DNA of 64,000 bases, from positions 1,364,001 through 1,428,000 of the forward strand of contig JAAROD010000004.1 in NCBI GenBank assembly GCA_012274445.1. Reading direction: 5' to 3'. The notes below the pieces were generated by a model, which worked only from the letters and a program-made list of their open reading frames with translations, ran no database searches and had not been told where the DNA came from. The number at the start of each line of letters is the position of its first letter. Position 1 is the stretch's first letter. A program made the translations under genes and the position numbers. Shown in pieces: positions 54,267-64,000 of the stretch. The stretch comes from Sclerotiophoma versabilis (Eukaryota > Ascomycota > Dothideomycetes > Pleosporales > Didymellaceae).

Positions 54267-57082
54267 TCAAGTCAGGGATTTCATGTACATCTCGAGGCTC
54301 ACCCCAAGATTCACCACAAACTGCCACTGCGTGTTGCCCCGGAAAAAGCGACACCAGATGTTTAAGACCGCAAGACCAAGTGCAAATGGCTCATCAGGCA
54401 CGGCAAGTTCACCCTCTATGCCTTCAGTCTCGTCAAAATCTATAACAGCGTATGCTTCCTTGACGATGCACCGCACCCAGTGGAGAATGCGATGTTCTGA
54501 CCCTGTATCTTCTAAGCGCACGTCAATCGATACCAGGGGATCGCACTTACGAGTCAACGAGCCTTCTTGCAGTGGACTAGGTAGTGAACAGAGCCACTTG
54601 CCTAAGAAGATGGCGCATTCAAAGCTGGAAATAGCATGCTGGACACTCCAAAAGAAGGCTTGACTTCTGGCTACTCTGTCGATGCCAAGTCGCACAGGAA
54701 TACTTAATGCGTGTGTAGAGTAGAGCAGTGCTGAGAGAAGATTGTCATTGCGCTCGATATCTGGCAGTTGTGCAAGCCCAGCAGCAATAATCTTGGGATC
54801 ACGAGACTCCAGATGTCGATGTTGTCCAATGTCAAGCGATAACCGCACGTAGGCTACGACCAGTAGTGCGCTCGAAGTAAACGGAATCGGACCGCTCTCG
54901 TTGTTGGGATCGAGTATTGACTCTGGTGTCTGTTGCCACAGCGAGGTCCAAGAGCGAAGTGCACGGCTCACAGTCTGGAGCTCAAATGTCGAGATCTTTG
55001 TAGAAGGTGTCATTGGGAAAGATAGCTCGCGCACAACGTGAATACGCTGCAGTAGCGCATGAAGCAGGATGTAGTTGCCGATGGGACTTGGGATGGGCTG
55101 AACGGTTTCAATACCTGTGGGACCCTGAAGCAAAACCGAGAGCGCTTGCTGAAATGGCATTTGATCTTCTTTGTTGTCTCGTCGCAGAGCTGACCATTGT
55201 GCAGCACTTGCAGCTTGCCATTGTGGTGTGCAGCAAGGCAGTCTTAAGTGCAGCTCACTGCTCCATAAAAGAGGATGAACGTTATAGGCAATACTGTGTA
55301 CGTTGATGTAGCAGAAAGCCACTAGCTTTGTACGCCGGGCTGACTCTAGTTGAGCCCATTGATCCCACATTGCAGACCTTGAGGTAGACCCGGTGTTGGT
55401 AGGATTTTCCTCATGGAGGCCAATGTCTCGAAGAGTCTGTACAAGTAGGCTCCGCAAGCAGAACGCTTGTTGAAGTAGGTCTTTTCGTTCCCAAGTCGCA
55501 AAGCCTACCAGGGTGAGAAGTGTTTTGGCCATATCGAGAGGATTCCAAGGTCCAGTGCGTCGCATTGGAGGTAGGGCTTCAGGCGTGTACACATTTTTCG
55601 GGGCAATGAGTCCTAATGTCTGCGGCCCAAAGTGCTTCTCTTCTTGTCGCAGCCTTTCAAATACCATGGCTTTCGCTACCCGAAAGAGGCGTTCGGAACT
55701 ACGTTTTTCGAAGCAGTACTGTGCCCCTGCAGCGGCCATTGAGAGCGTAAGCTCAAGAGGTGAGCATGAGGGTTGGAAGGTGGATCGATGAATGTAGGGG
55801 AAATGGCTATGAAAGCCGCCAAAGAATGCCGTTATGTAGCGCGTAAGTGTATGGCGTGAGGGTATTTCGAATTCGGATATTGGGCTAGGAAAACTGCTCA
55901 ATAGTGAAACCAAGAAATTTCGGTGCTCATCCGTGACGTTGTACGTTCCGCTGCGGCTTCGCTTCTCTCGAACATCTGATCGTCTTCAGTAAGCATCTTC
56001 TTTACTGAATCCCCGAAAATACGGGAGGCGTTCGGTGTTGCACAGTAGCCTATCTGCAGCCCAATCGAACTTTGAAGAGAACATCGATTTCTGCATGTAG
56101 AATGAGGAAAGCAGTATACATACCATCCCCTGAATGAGATCTAAGATGAACCTGATCATCGGCTGGTGCTGAAGGCAGCCAAGTACTAAAGGGCGTCCCG
56201 ATATCTTCGGGCTCAGGTGTATGAGTTGCTTCCGGCTCACGAGATCGTCTCACTGATTCTTGATGCTGGTGATGTTGATGATGCTGCGTTTGCTGTTCCC
56301 CTTGCAGCCAGTCGAAGCTAAATTCGGGGGACCATTGTGCTGATAGTCCCACGCCATCGATGAAGTTCACGAAGTCGCGAAAATCCTGGAAGCCTTCATC
56401 ATGGTATGTCTGAGGTTGATCACCTGCTTGGGTGGTCAGCTATGGACGTAGTATGTGTGATCAGTAGTATCCAGTTGTTATGATATACCTTGACTGATAA
56501 GAGGAACTTGAGTATGATGCACATTGGGTGCAGGGGTAGGGTATTCCATTCTAGGCTGATGTAGCAGATGGGAGCCATTCTCAGGCCCTGAGTTGATGCT
56601 GTTGTTCGTCACCACATTGACGGTGGCGTGGTGTAGATGTGCTGCATCATGTGGTTGCGCTTCGTGTCTAGGTTCCGAAGAAGACGTTGATGCTATCGTG
56701 GAAGCCTCCCCGTCATGTTGTGCAATACGCCAATGCCGCGTGAGAAGGTCGCGGCGCGTAAAAGCTGATCCACAAGAGCATTTGTAGGGCTTATCTCTAG
56801 TATCTGAGCGATCAATCAGCCATCACAAGTCGTTGTAGTCTTTAGAGGCTTTGTCGTGATTGAAGAGACCCTGCAGATGAGCACTGGTGACTTCCCAAGA
56901 AGTCTACTAATCGAGAGGAAGGGCTCGCCGCACAAGCGAACCGCTCCTCGCGATCGTGATGCGTGTCAAGAGTGGAGTCGAACTTCTTTGGGCAACGTAC
57001 GCGTGCGGAGATGGCGGGTCAGGTGTTCTGTGCGCTTGAAACTCCGGGAGCAGTGATTGCAAATATGAGGGTGTTTGTGCAT
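54267..57082 (-). CDS. C2H2 zinc-finger transcription factor with fungal TF domain
   Basis: Four exons (57082-57001, 56803-56489, 56423-56124, 55975-54267) give 801 aa. The introns are 197, 65 and 148 nt, all phase 1. Finger 1 (ICNHCSRSF...HLTRHLRTH) is completed across the first intron, which restores the HTRDKPYKC linker. Finger 2 is KCSCGSAFTRRDLLTRHWRIAQH. A Gln/His-rich middle leads to a fungal-specific TF domain from about residue 260 (SRHTLTRYITAFFGGFHSHFPYIHRSTF). The third intron runs from GTATGT to GATCAG and skips an in-frame TGA at 55988-55986. The gene is divergent from the SDR gene by 350 bp and is the likely local regulator of the hydrolase/dehydrogenase run to its right (inference). 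Confidence 0.85.
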
Positions 57083-57432
57083 GTGGACTTTGTTTGTTGG
57101 AGCATGTTGTATTGGGGTGCTTGGAGACTTGTGGAGTGAGTGAGCGAGCGAGCTTTGATGGGGTTTAGCGGGGTCTTGCTTCCACCCCTGTCTATCCTCG
57201 GTTGAACGTCCAATCAACGCAGGCGATATGGATAGCGCTTCTCCAAATCTGCAGCCTGAGATAACGGTGGGCCCTTACTCCAACAGATTGCAGGGAACGT
57301 TGGCCGAGTGGAGATCACGCTGCTGGAGAACGTCATGCCAATGGTTTTCGATGCCGAAGCTTCCTGCGACGTCCTTGCGATCATCAAAGGGTGCTTTGAA
57401 AGTAATCCAGTTACTCAGCTGACCCTGCAACT
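57083..57432. promoter_or_regulatory. divergent promoter between C2H2 regulator and SDR
   Basis: 350 bp between two ATGs on opposite strands; both genes must be driven from here. I recognise no specific operator. Confidence 0.5.
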
Positions 57433-58336
57433 ATGGCATCTATCTTGAGAAGATTACCTGGTGTAGCCATTATCACCGGTGCTGGCGGAACAGGTAGCTT
57501 CACCTTAAAATTCTCTATACTTGTGTTCATACTGACAGCTGTAGGTATTGGTGCCGCTGTTGCAAGGGGCTTCGCGCATTCTGGTTGCACTAAGATCGCG
57601 ATAACAGACATAAATTCGGACTCGCTGAGACAGACCAAAGATGCTATTTTGTCTATCGATCCCTCAATCAAAGTTTTCGACCAAACAGGAGACGTCGCAG
57701 ATGAAGGTTTCGTCGATTCATTCACGGATGAGGTTACTTCCAAGTTCTGGAGACTCGACTATGCAGTCAACTGTGCTGGAGTCCTTGGAGGCAAACCAGT
57801 AAAGGCAGTCGATATGGATATGGCTGCATTTGATCGATTGAACAACATCAACTACAGAGGTTCTTGGTTAAGCTCGCGCGCTCAGCTCAGGAACATGTTA
57901 AAGCAAGAGCCTTTGTCAGAGCAGCCTGGTCAAAGAGGCTCTATAGTCAACATTGCGAGTCAATTAGGCATTGTGGCTAGACCGGGCGCAGGTACGTTCA
58001 TTGTTCTCACACATCAACATCCAAGCTGAAGCCAGATTAGCTGCATACTGTGCATCGAAGTCTGCCATCATCAACATGACACGTGCAAACGCCATCGACT
58101 ACTCAGACGACGGTATCAGGGTGAATTGCATCTGTCCAGGTGTCATTGAAACCCCGATGACGACGACTTCTCCTGAAATGGTCGAAGCACTGAAGCCGGC
58201 TATCAACATAGCCCCAATGAGGAGAATGGGTACACCAGATGAGGTAGCCAACGCAGTTTTGTTCCTGTGCTCGATTCAGGCATCGTTCATTCAGGGACAC
58301 GCATTGGTAGTTGATGGAGGTTATACCATCAACTGA
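57433..58336 (+). CDS. short-chain dehydrogenase/reductase (SDR)
   Basis: Three exons (57433-57493, 57545-57991, 58041-58336) give 267 aa. Intron 1 falls inside the NAD(P)-binding motif; splicing restores TGAGGTGIGAA (residues 15-25). The rest is classical SDR: AVNCAGVLGG, the SIVNIAS strand with catalytic Ser, YCASK (Tyr172, Lys176), the PGVIETPM segment and C-terminal VDGGYTIN. An Asp at the end of beta-2 (ITDINSDS) suggests NAD(H) preference. The substrate is unknown. Its position between a regulator and an amidase suggests a role in the same pathway. Intron 1 is 51 nt, in frame and without a stop. Confidence 0.9.
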
Positions 58337-58802
58337 TCGATACCTTGCACCAAGTTATGTGTCTAGCGAAGATACTCCGACCTAGTCTTTGCGCCCGGGA
58401 GATGTTCAGCAAATTGCAGAAAAGTAGTTTGATAAAAGCCAAGTACCCTGTAGTCTTCCGCCCGTTTGTTTGTTTGTTGGTAAAACTACATAATCTAGTT
58501 TCGAATGCTCTCCAAAGATGGGAGGACTACGGATTGCGTCGCGCTTTATTGGAAACAACATACGATGGGACGAAGGACTCCCCAACTGAAGAGCCCAAAT
58601 TGTTTAGCGTCGGGGTCAGTTGGAGTCTCCTTGAAAAGATCGGCCCGGTTGGCCCACTTTTCGCCCTGGCTTCTCCAATGGATACAGGTACGTAATACTA
58701 TCTCTGCTTAGTAGAGTATATCTTCGTAGCAATAGTAGGATACTTCTGATCGCATTGCACAGGTTTCAAAGTACATTACTGTCAGTCACTCGGTCCTCAA
58801 TC
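58337..58802. other. intergenic region between SDR and amidase
   Basis: 466 bp, same-strand neighbours, no gene seen. It would hold the SDR 3' UTR and amidase promoter. Confidence 0.5.
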
Positions 58803-60535
58803 ATGTCAGTCTTCTTCGATTCACCAATAAGGTAAGCTCTGATGTTGCTATCTATGCTACACATGGTACTAACCACATCTGAAGTGAGAACCTTGTTGCC
58901 GAAGGGGAAGCGGAATTACTATTGAGAAATATTGGTATCGATCAAGGCATAGCACCGGAAGAATCAAGCGAATATCGGCAACTACTAGCAGCTGTGCACG
59001 ATGTTGCTGAACACGTCCTCGAGCTTCCGGACTATGTCATCAGACCAGATATCGATATATACCCTCGTGAGCATTTGCGTCGCCCTGCTGAAGATGAACA
59101 AGATTTTGGCAATGCCTGGGCACATAAGTTCTTGATTCGGGGAAACTCCAAGGGCGGCATTCTAAATGGGAAAACTCTCTGTCTAAAGGATAACGTGGCA
59201 GTCGCTGGAGTTCCACAATTTTTCGGCACTGATGCGATACCAGCATGGATACCTGAAGCTGACGCCACGGTTGTTAAAAGGGCGTACGAAGCTGGTGCAG
59301 AGATCGTAGGAACTACTATCTGCGAGAACTTCTGTAACTCCACTTCGTCCTTCACCAGCGCTCAAGGGATAGTACACAACCCTTACGCAGAAGGCTACTC
59401 AGCTGGTGGCAGTACATCAGGTGGCTCAGCTGTAGTTGGAGGCGGCTTGGTCGATATCGCTATTGGAGCCGACCAAGGAGGCAGCATCAGAGTTCCCTCA
59501 TCATTTTGCGGATGTGAGTTTGAACAAGTCTCCTTGCAGTATTCAGGCTAACACTTTATTACAGGCGTTGGTCTGAAGCCCACGCATGGTCTAGTACCAT
59601 ACACTGGCATCTCTAGTGGCGACTCTGTCAATGATCACGCTGGTCCAATTGCCAGGACCGTAAGAGATGTTGCATTGTGCTTGGATGCTATCAGCGGAAG
59701 AGATGACTTCGATGACAAGACACTTGGTGCTCCTGTGCATGGCTCGACAAGGTATATGGAAAGCCTCCAAACTTCCGTAGCAGGCATGAAGATTGGAGTT
59801 CTGGTGGAAGGCTTTGAGCACCGCCTAGTCGATGCTAAAGTCAAAGCCACAGTGCTCAATGCTGTCAAATCTTTCGAGAAACTTGGCGCAAACGTCCAAG
59901 AAATATCACTCCCTCTACATCTAGAAGGGCCCGCTATCTGGACCATTCAGCAACGTATCGCAGGTACACTTGGAATGATGGGATATGCACATGGGAGACG
60001 GGGCCTCTTCTCGACAAAGTACGAAGCTGCACGCCAGCCGTGGACGAACGAGACGTTCCAAAAATTGTTTCCATCGACGAAGAACACCATCATCAATGGC
60101 CTCTCCCTGATGCAAAGTTATCCAGGCCTATACGTCAAGACGATGAACATTGCACAGCAAATGCGGGATGCATATGAAAAGCTGTTCGAAGATTACGACA
60201 TCATTATTATGCCAACAACGCCGTTCGTAGCGCCAGCAAATTCGAACTGGAAGCGAGGAGACTCGCCAATGGATGCTTTGAAACCGAGTATGGGCATCAC
60301 GACGAATACAGCCATTTTCGACGTGACCGGTCATCCAGCGATGTCTCTTCCTGTGGGATTTGCGCCTGCAAAGGAGGATTCCAACGTGATACTTCCTGTA
60401 GGGATGCAGCTTGTCGCAGGTTTGTGGCAGGAGCAGAAGATACTCGACGCAAGCTTCGCATGGGAATCAGCAAATGACTGGAAGAAACTTGGAGGCAGTG
60501 ACGCACAGAGTATATTAGTGCCACCGAAGCTATAA
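58803..60535 (+). CDS. amidase-signature family hydrolase
   Basis: Three exons (58803-58831, 58885-59513, 59565-60535) give 542 aa. The first is a 29-nt exon coding MSVFFDSPI. The amidase-signature triad is complete: Lys111 in LCLKDNVAVAG, cis-Ser186 in SAGGSTSGGSA, and nucleophile Ser210 in GADQGGSIRVPSSFCG. Spacing of 75 and 24 residues equals that of FAAH. The second junction reads FCGCVGLKPT. The C-terminal half has the usual IIIMPTTPFVAP and GHPAMSLPVGF. No signal peptide, so probably cytosolic. These enzymes hydrolyse amides, half-amides or carbamates. In this neighbourhood a half-amidase step is attractive but unproven. Confidence 0.92.
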
Positions 60536-60629
60536 GCATGTTGACATGATTAGCTTCTAGATTGCGACATAATATAACATAACACACCCTACTGAAGCCG
60601 CATTATGAACGTTCAGAGAAGACTCGAGT

Positions 60630-61804
60630 CTATTGTGCTACTTGTATGACCAGCCTGCCTTTCATCGACTTGTGCAGATACCTATCGACTAGAGTAGGAA
60701 TCTGGTCGAATCCCAGGACGGTTAGATGTGAGGAGATCTTATGCTCGGCCACGACCTTGAACATGAGCTCTGCTTCTTCTGCGCTCGAGACATAGCTGCC
60801 TTTAATGACTAGCTCTCTGAATACCATGGCTTCAGAGTCAAACTGCCACTTGTCCTTTGGTAATCCAAGTGGAACCATGACGCCTTTGTTACCCAATTGC
60901 TGAAGACTCCAGGCGTTTGCTGTAATGGAGTCGGTGCAGACAACGACGCCAGCAAGGCCTTCACCCAGAGTGAACTCTAGTATCTGCTCATTTGCGTCGC
61001 TGACCGTGGAATCGACAACAAGATCCGGCTTCAGGTGCTCAGCAACTTCCAGGGCTAATTGCCGACCTTCTTCTCGATTATCAATCGCTACGGTGCGGAA
61101 GCCCATTGCCTTTGCAAATTGCACAGCCAGGTGACCAACGCCACCAATGCCCACGATGGCAACTGCTTCACCACTCTTGACATCCGGAATAAGCTTCCTT
61201 AAAGCACCCCAAGCGGTAGCCTTGAAGCAGTCAGTACCGAAATGTTGGACAGTGCAATCGACGTACCCCAGCACACATCAGAGGTGCCCCCTGTTCGAAT
61301 GAGACCCCTTCAGGCAGATGAACAGTGGTATCAGGGTCAGCTAACATGAACTCTGCAAAAGCGCCATCATGTTTGAAGCCAGCCATCTGCCTCTTCTCAC
61401 AAAACCGAGGATCGGTGCGTGTTCCTGACGACCTCCTCATGTGCCGCTGGCATCCTACACATTGCCGACACGCATTTTTGAAGTTCAAAACTCCGACACG
61501 ATCACCGACCTTCCAGCCGCCCTGTACTTGAGAGCCAACTTGCACAATTTCGCCAGCCGGTTCATGAGACGGAATCATTGGAAGACTGGCTGGGAACTGT
61601 CCTTGCAGGACTTGCAGGTCCGAGTGGCAAAATCCAGCTGCATGCACCTGCACAAGAATATCATGCTCGCCGCAGCTGGGTATAGGTCTCTTGCAGAGCT
61701 GATATGGCTTATCGAACTGCATCTAAGATCAGCAATGCCTTCCTATTGTGTCGATGACGTCACATTACCTCGACAATCTGCGCAGCCTTCATTTCGGCAG
61801 CCAT
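60630..61804 (-). CDS. zinc-dependent alcohol dehydrogenase (MDR family)
   Basis: Three exons (61804-61769, 61722-61267, 61220-60630) give 360 aa with two 46-nt introns (GTAATG...TCTTAG; GTACGT...TTCAAG). The first exon codes MAAEMKAAQIVE. Catalytic zinc ligands are in GFCHSD and SHEPAGE, and structural-zinc cysteines in ACRQCVGCQ and DPRFCEK. The second junction restores MCAGATAWGAL, part of the conserved fold. Coenzyme motif GIGGVG is followed by an acidic residue (AIDNREEG), consistent with NAD. The gene faces the amidase (stops 94 bp apart). It probably oxidises an alcohol or reduces an aldehyde within the local pathway; substrate unknown. Confidence 0.92.
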
Positions 61805-62214
61805 AGTAGCGAATAGCTTGAGCGAGCAATAGCTCTCAAGACTGAGACGACGCCATCTCAGATAAAATGCGTGCTCCTGTTAGCTATCCCGTGATATGGA
61901 TCTTGAAACGTAAGGCCGAACTCGGCAGTTTTGCGAGTTGGGGTAGATGGGATGGGAAATTTGGAGATAAGATAAGCGGGGCAACCCTAAATGTGGAGGT
62001 GCCACCGACCCTGGCCCGTGATGACGCCTATCCAAGCCGCCGTCGGCTTCAAATGATTGCGAAGACAAAGTTCCCCGCAACGGCTGGATAATATCGTGAT
62101 AAAACCAAGAAGTGCCATCCTAGCCATTCCTATCAACACTCCCCATTTTCCACGTGCTCCAAGATACCCTTTCCAACAAAGATTCTTTGCTTTGCACCAT
62201 CGCAGGATATCACA
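61805..62214. promoter_or_regulatory. divergent promoter between alcohol dehydrogenase and deacetylase-fold gene
   Basis: 410 bp between two divergent ATGs, no gene seen. It must drive both, which ties the two genes together. Confidence 0.5.
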
Positions 62215-63359
62215 ATGGGCAAGAAGCGCGTTCTCATCTCCTACGGCGTTGATGTTGATGCTGTTGCGGGATGGCTGGGGTCATATGGAGGTGAAGACAG
62301 TACCAGCGACATCAGCCGAGGAATCTTTGCCGGTACTGTAGGCACACAGCGACTTTTGAAGATGTTCAAGAAGGTATGGGAAACACTTTGAAGTACCCTT
62401 TAGGAACACACCTGACTGAAGAAGTACAACATCCAAACGACGTGGTTCATCCCAGGGCATAGCTTGGAGACGTTTCCCGAAGACATGGCAGCAGTACGCG
62501 ATGCTGGTCACGAGATTGGGTTGCACGGATACAGCCACGAGAACCCAGTAGACATGACAATTGAACAGCAGCGAGATATCCTTGACAAGACATATCGCAT
62601 GCTTACCGAATTTGCTGGAAAACCGCCCCGAGGAAGTGTTGCACCATGGTGAGTAAGCGCGATTAGATGTCTTAGATAGGACACTGAGGACTGTACAGGT
62701 GGGAGACTAGCCGTGAAGGTGCCGAGCTGTTGCTATCCTACGGTATCGAATATGATCACAGTATGAGCCATCATGACTGTCAGGCTTATTACCTCAGGAC
62801 GGATGATTCCTGGACAAAGATCGACTACACCAAGAAAGCAAAGGAATGGATGAAACCATTGGTAAAGGGTCAAGACACAGGCCTGGTAGAGATACCCGCA
62901 AACTGGTATCTGGACGATCTCCCACCTCACATGTTCATCAAGGGTGCACCCAACAGTCATGGCTTTGTCAATGCACGAGACACCGAAGACCTGTGGCGTG
63001 ACCACTTCGACTACTTCTACAGGGAACACGACGAGTTCATCTTCGTAAGTTTACCAATGCATATTGCGAGCAGTTTTGCATCGGCTAACAAATGGTTATA
63101 GCCCATCACCATTCATCCAGATGTTTCTGGCAGACCACATCTACTGTTGATGCACGAAAGGCAAGCATTGGCCCCATGGGCTGGAATCCAACGAGTCTAA
63201 CAATACCTTAGGCTGATCGAGCACTTCATGAAGCACGAGGGCGTGGAGTTTGTCACAATGGAAGAGATTGCAGATGAATTCAAGAAGAAGAACGCACCGC
63301 CTGAGGGAGCTTTGATGCCCGCTGAGGCAGGACTAAAGCTGAAGGAAAAGCCCCTGTAG
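62215..63359 (+). CDS. polysaccharide-deacetylase-fold hydrolase, cyclic-imidase/HpPgdA type
   Basis: Five exons (62215-62373, 62425-62648, 62699-63044, 63102-63160, 63212-63359) give 311 aa. The product closely follows the HpPgdA/cyclic imidase/PuuE-like subgroup of NodB-fold hydrolases: [19 protein letters not shown] at the N-terminus, [14 protein letters not shown], metal site HGYSHEN, VAPWWE, and [14 protein letters not shown]. By family analogy Asp15, His87 and His91 bind the metal. No signal peptide, which argues against cell-wall deacetylation and for an intracellular small-molecule substrate such as a cyclic imide. The fourth intron (63161-63211) has a GC donor (AAG/GCAAGC) with a CTAAC branch site and TTAG acceptor; no GT alternative keeps the conserved LLLMHERLIEHF. 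Confidence 0.88.
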
Positions 63360-63898
63360 ATTCCAAGACATACATGTCCCCACTTTGGTTTCGAAATGCC
63401 CAGACTTTGTGACAGCAGGAGATGGAGGCTCTAAAGTTGCCCAACCTGGTTACTTCGGCAAACCTGCCGGGTTTGCACGTGAAATATCTTTCACCAATCC
63501 CTTCAATGACACATGCCTACGTGAAAATGAATCTGGTTGTGGAGCGCGGTGTGGCATCTAGATACCAAGATAGAAGCTTCATATCGCTGACCGGAAGCCC
63601 CTGCCCGATCGGCAATTTCCCTACCACGTTGCTCGCTTCTTGGACCGGGGTATCCGTTGGGGCAACTCAATACTGACTCCTGTCCACATTGGAGCACAAA
63701 TCCACTATCTACCCCGATACAGCGGGGCAGTCCCACATGCCCCGGATTTTCCCAGTGTGCGCGTGCTATCAGGACGTGGGCGGTATCTGCATTGTACCAG
63801 AGCGACGGTATATATGTCTATCTACAGCGTTTGCATTGAACATCGTTCATCATCATCGCATCGTCAATCACTTCTTCTCCTGCTTGCACATACCCATC
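63360..63898. promoter_or_regulatory. promoter region of right-edge gene
   Basis: 539 bp without a recognised gene. TATATAT at about 63810-63816, some 85 bp upstream of the next ATG, is a plausible TATA box. Confidence 0.4.
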
Positions 63899-64000
63899 AT
63901 GTCGAACGAAAAGCATGAAGACATCATCGAACCGGCTCAGAGTAGCACCGATAGCATTAACTTAGGGAAAGCCGACCTCGAAGATGGTGAAGTGTTCAGG
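63899..64000 (+). CDS. 5' end of a gene cut by the window edge
   Basis: An ATG at 63899 opens 34 codons to the window end. The residues are hydrophilic and acidic (MSNEKHEDIIEPAQSS, then LGKADLEDGEVFR). This resembles the cytoplasmic N-terminus of fungal permeases of the amino-acid or MFS type, but no membrane segment is reached, so the family is a guess. A transporter here would complete the catabolic gene run. Confidence 0.45.
   Translation, partial: MSNEKHEDIIEPAQSSTDSINLGKADLEDGEVFR

Noticed and set aside
55986..55988. In-frame TGA suggesting the C2H2 regulator is a pseudogene
   Set aside because: A single 148-nt intron (56123-55976) with GTATGT donor, branch-like TGCTTACTGA and CAG acceptor removes it and keeps phase.
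60630..61722. Alcohol dehydrogenase appearing split into two frames
   Set aside because: A 46-nt intron (61266-61221) joins them exactly at MCAG/ATAWG, and a further 46-nt intron adds the N-terminal exon; the gene is intact.

Overview
The window is nuclear DNA of a filamentous ascomycete. The genes have short GT-AG introns (46-61 nt is typical, with a few of 148-214 nt), sit about 2-3 kb apart on both strands, and encode families usual in Pezizomycotina. A pleosporalean (Dothideomycetes) source is likely but is inference. One supporting detail is that the SDHC protein carries its conserved His and Ser at exactly residues 134 and 135, the numbering used for Alternaria SDHC. Splice sites below were placed by eye, using reading phase, GT/AG signals and protein-family continuity.

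Left part (1-24 kb): the 3' end of a BCS1-type AAA ATPase; a secreted, membrane-tethered S41-like peptidase; a weak small-gene region; MORG1/WDR83 and pICln sharing a promoter; succinate dehydrogenase subunit C (SDHC) divergent from a WDR89-type protein; a secreted GH92 alpha-mannosidase converging on an MFS transporter; a secreted Cys-rich protein with four 87-bp repeats; and a GPI-type PEBP-like secreted protein.

Middle (25-43 kb) is mostly housekeeping: an RNase D/Werner-like exonuclease with HRDC domain, an Opi1/CCG-8 lipid regulator, a coiled-coil spindle-pole-type protein, a probable RRM gene relic, a dienelactone hydrolase, GTP cyclohydrolase I, and a CTD kinase (Ctk1/CDK12-like) with a long RS/RD-rich N-terminus.

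Right part (43-64 kb) is accessory in character. A broken NACHT STAND (NLR-like) gene is followed by a 4.4-kb gene-poor stretch and a disordered protein of unknown function. A compact run then follows: a two-finger C2H2 regulator, an SDR divergent from it, an amidase-signature hydrolase, a zinc alcohol dehydrogenase, a cyclic-imidase/HpPgdA-type deacetylase-fold hydrolase, and the first 34 codons of another gene cut by the window edge. My best candidate for an undescribed system is this run, read as a regulated pathway for opening cyclic imides, hydrolysing the resulting half-amides and oxidising the products.
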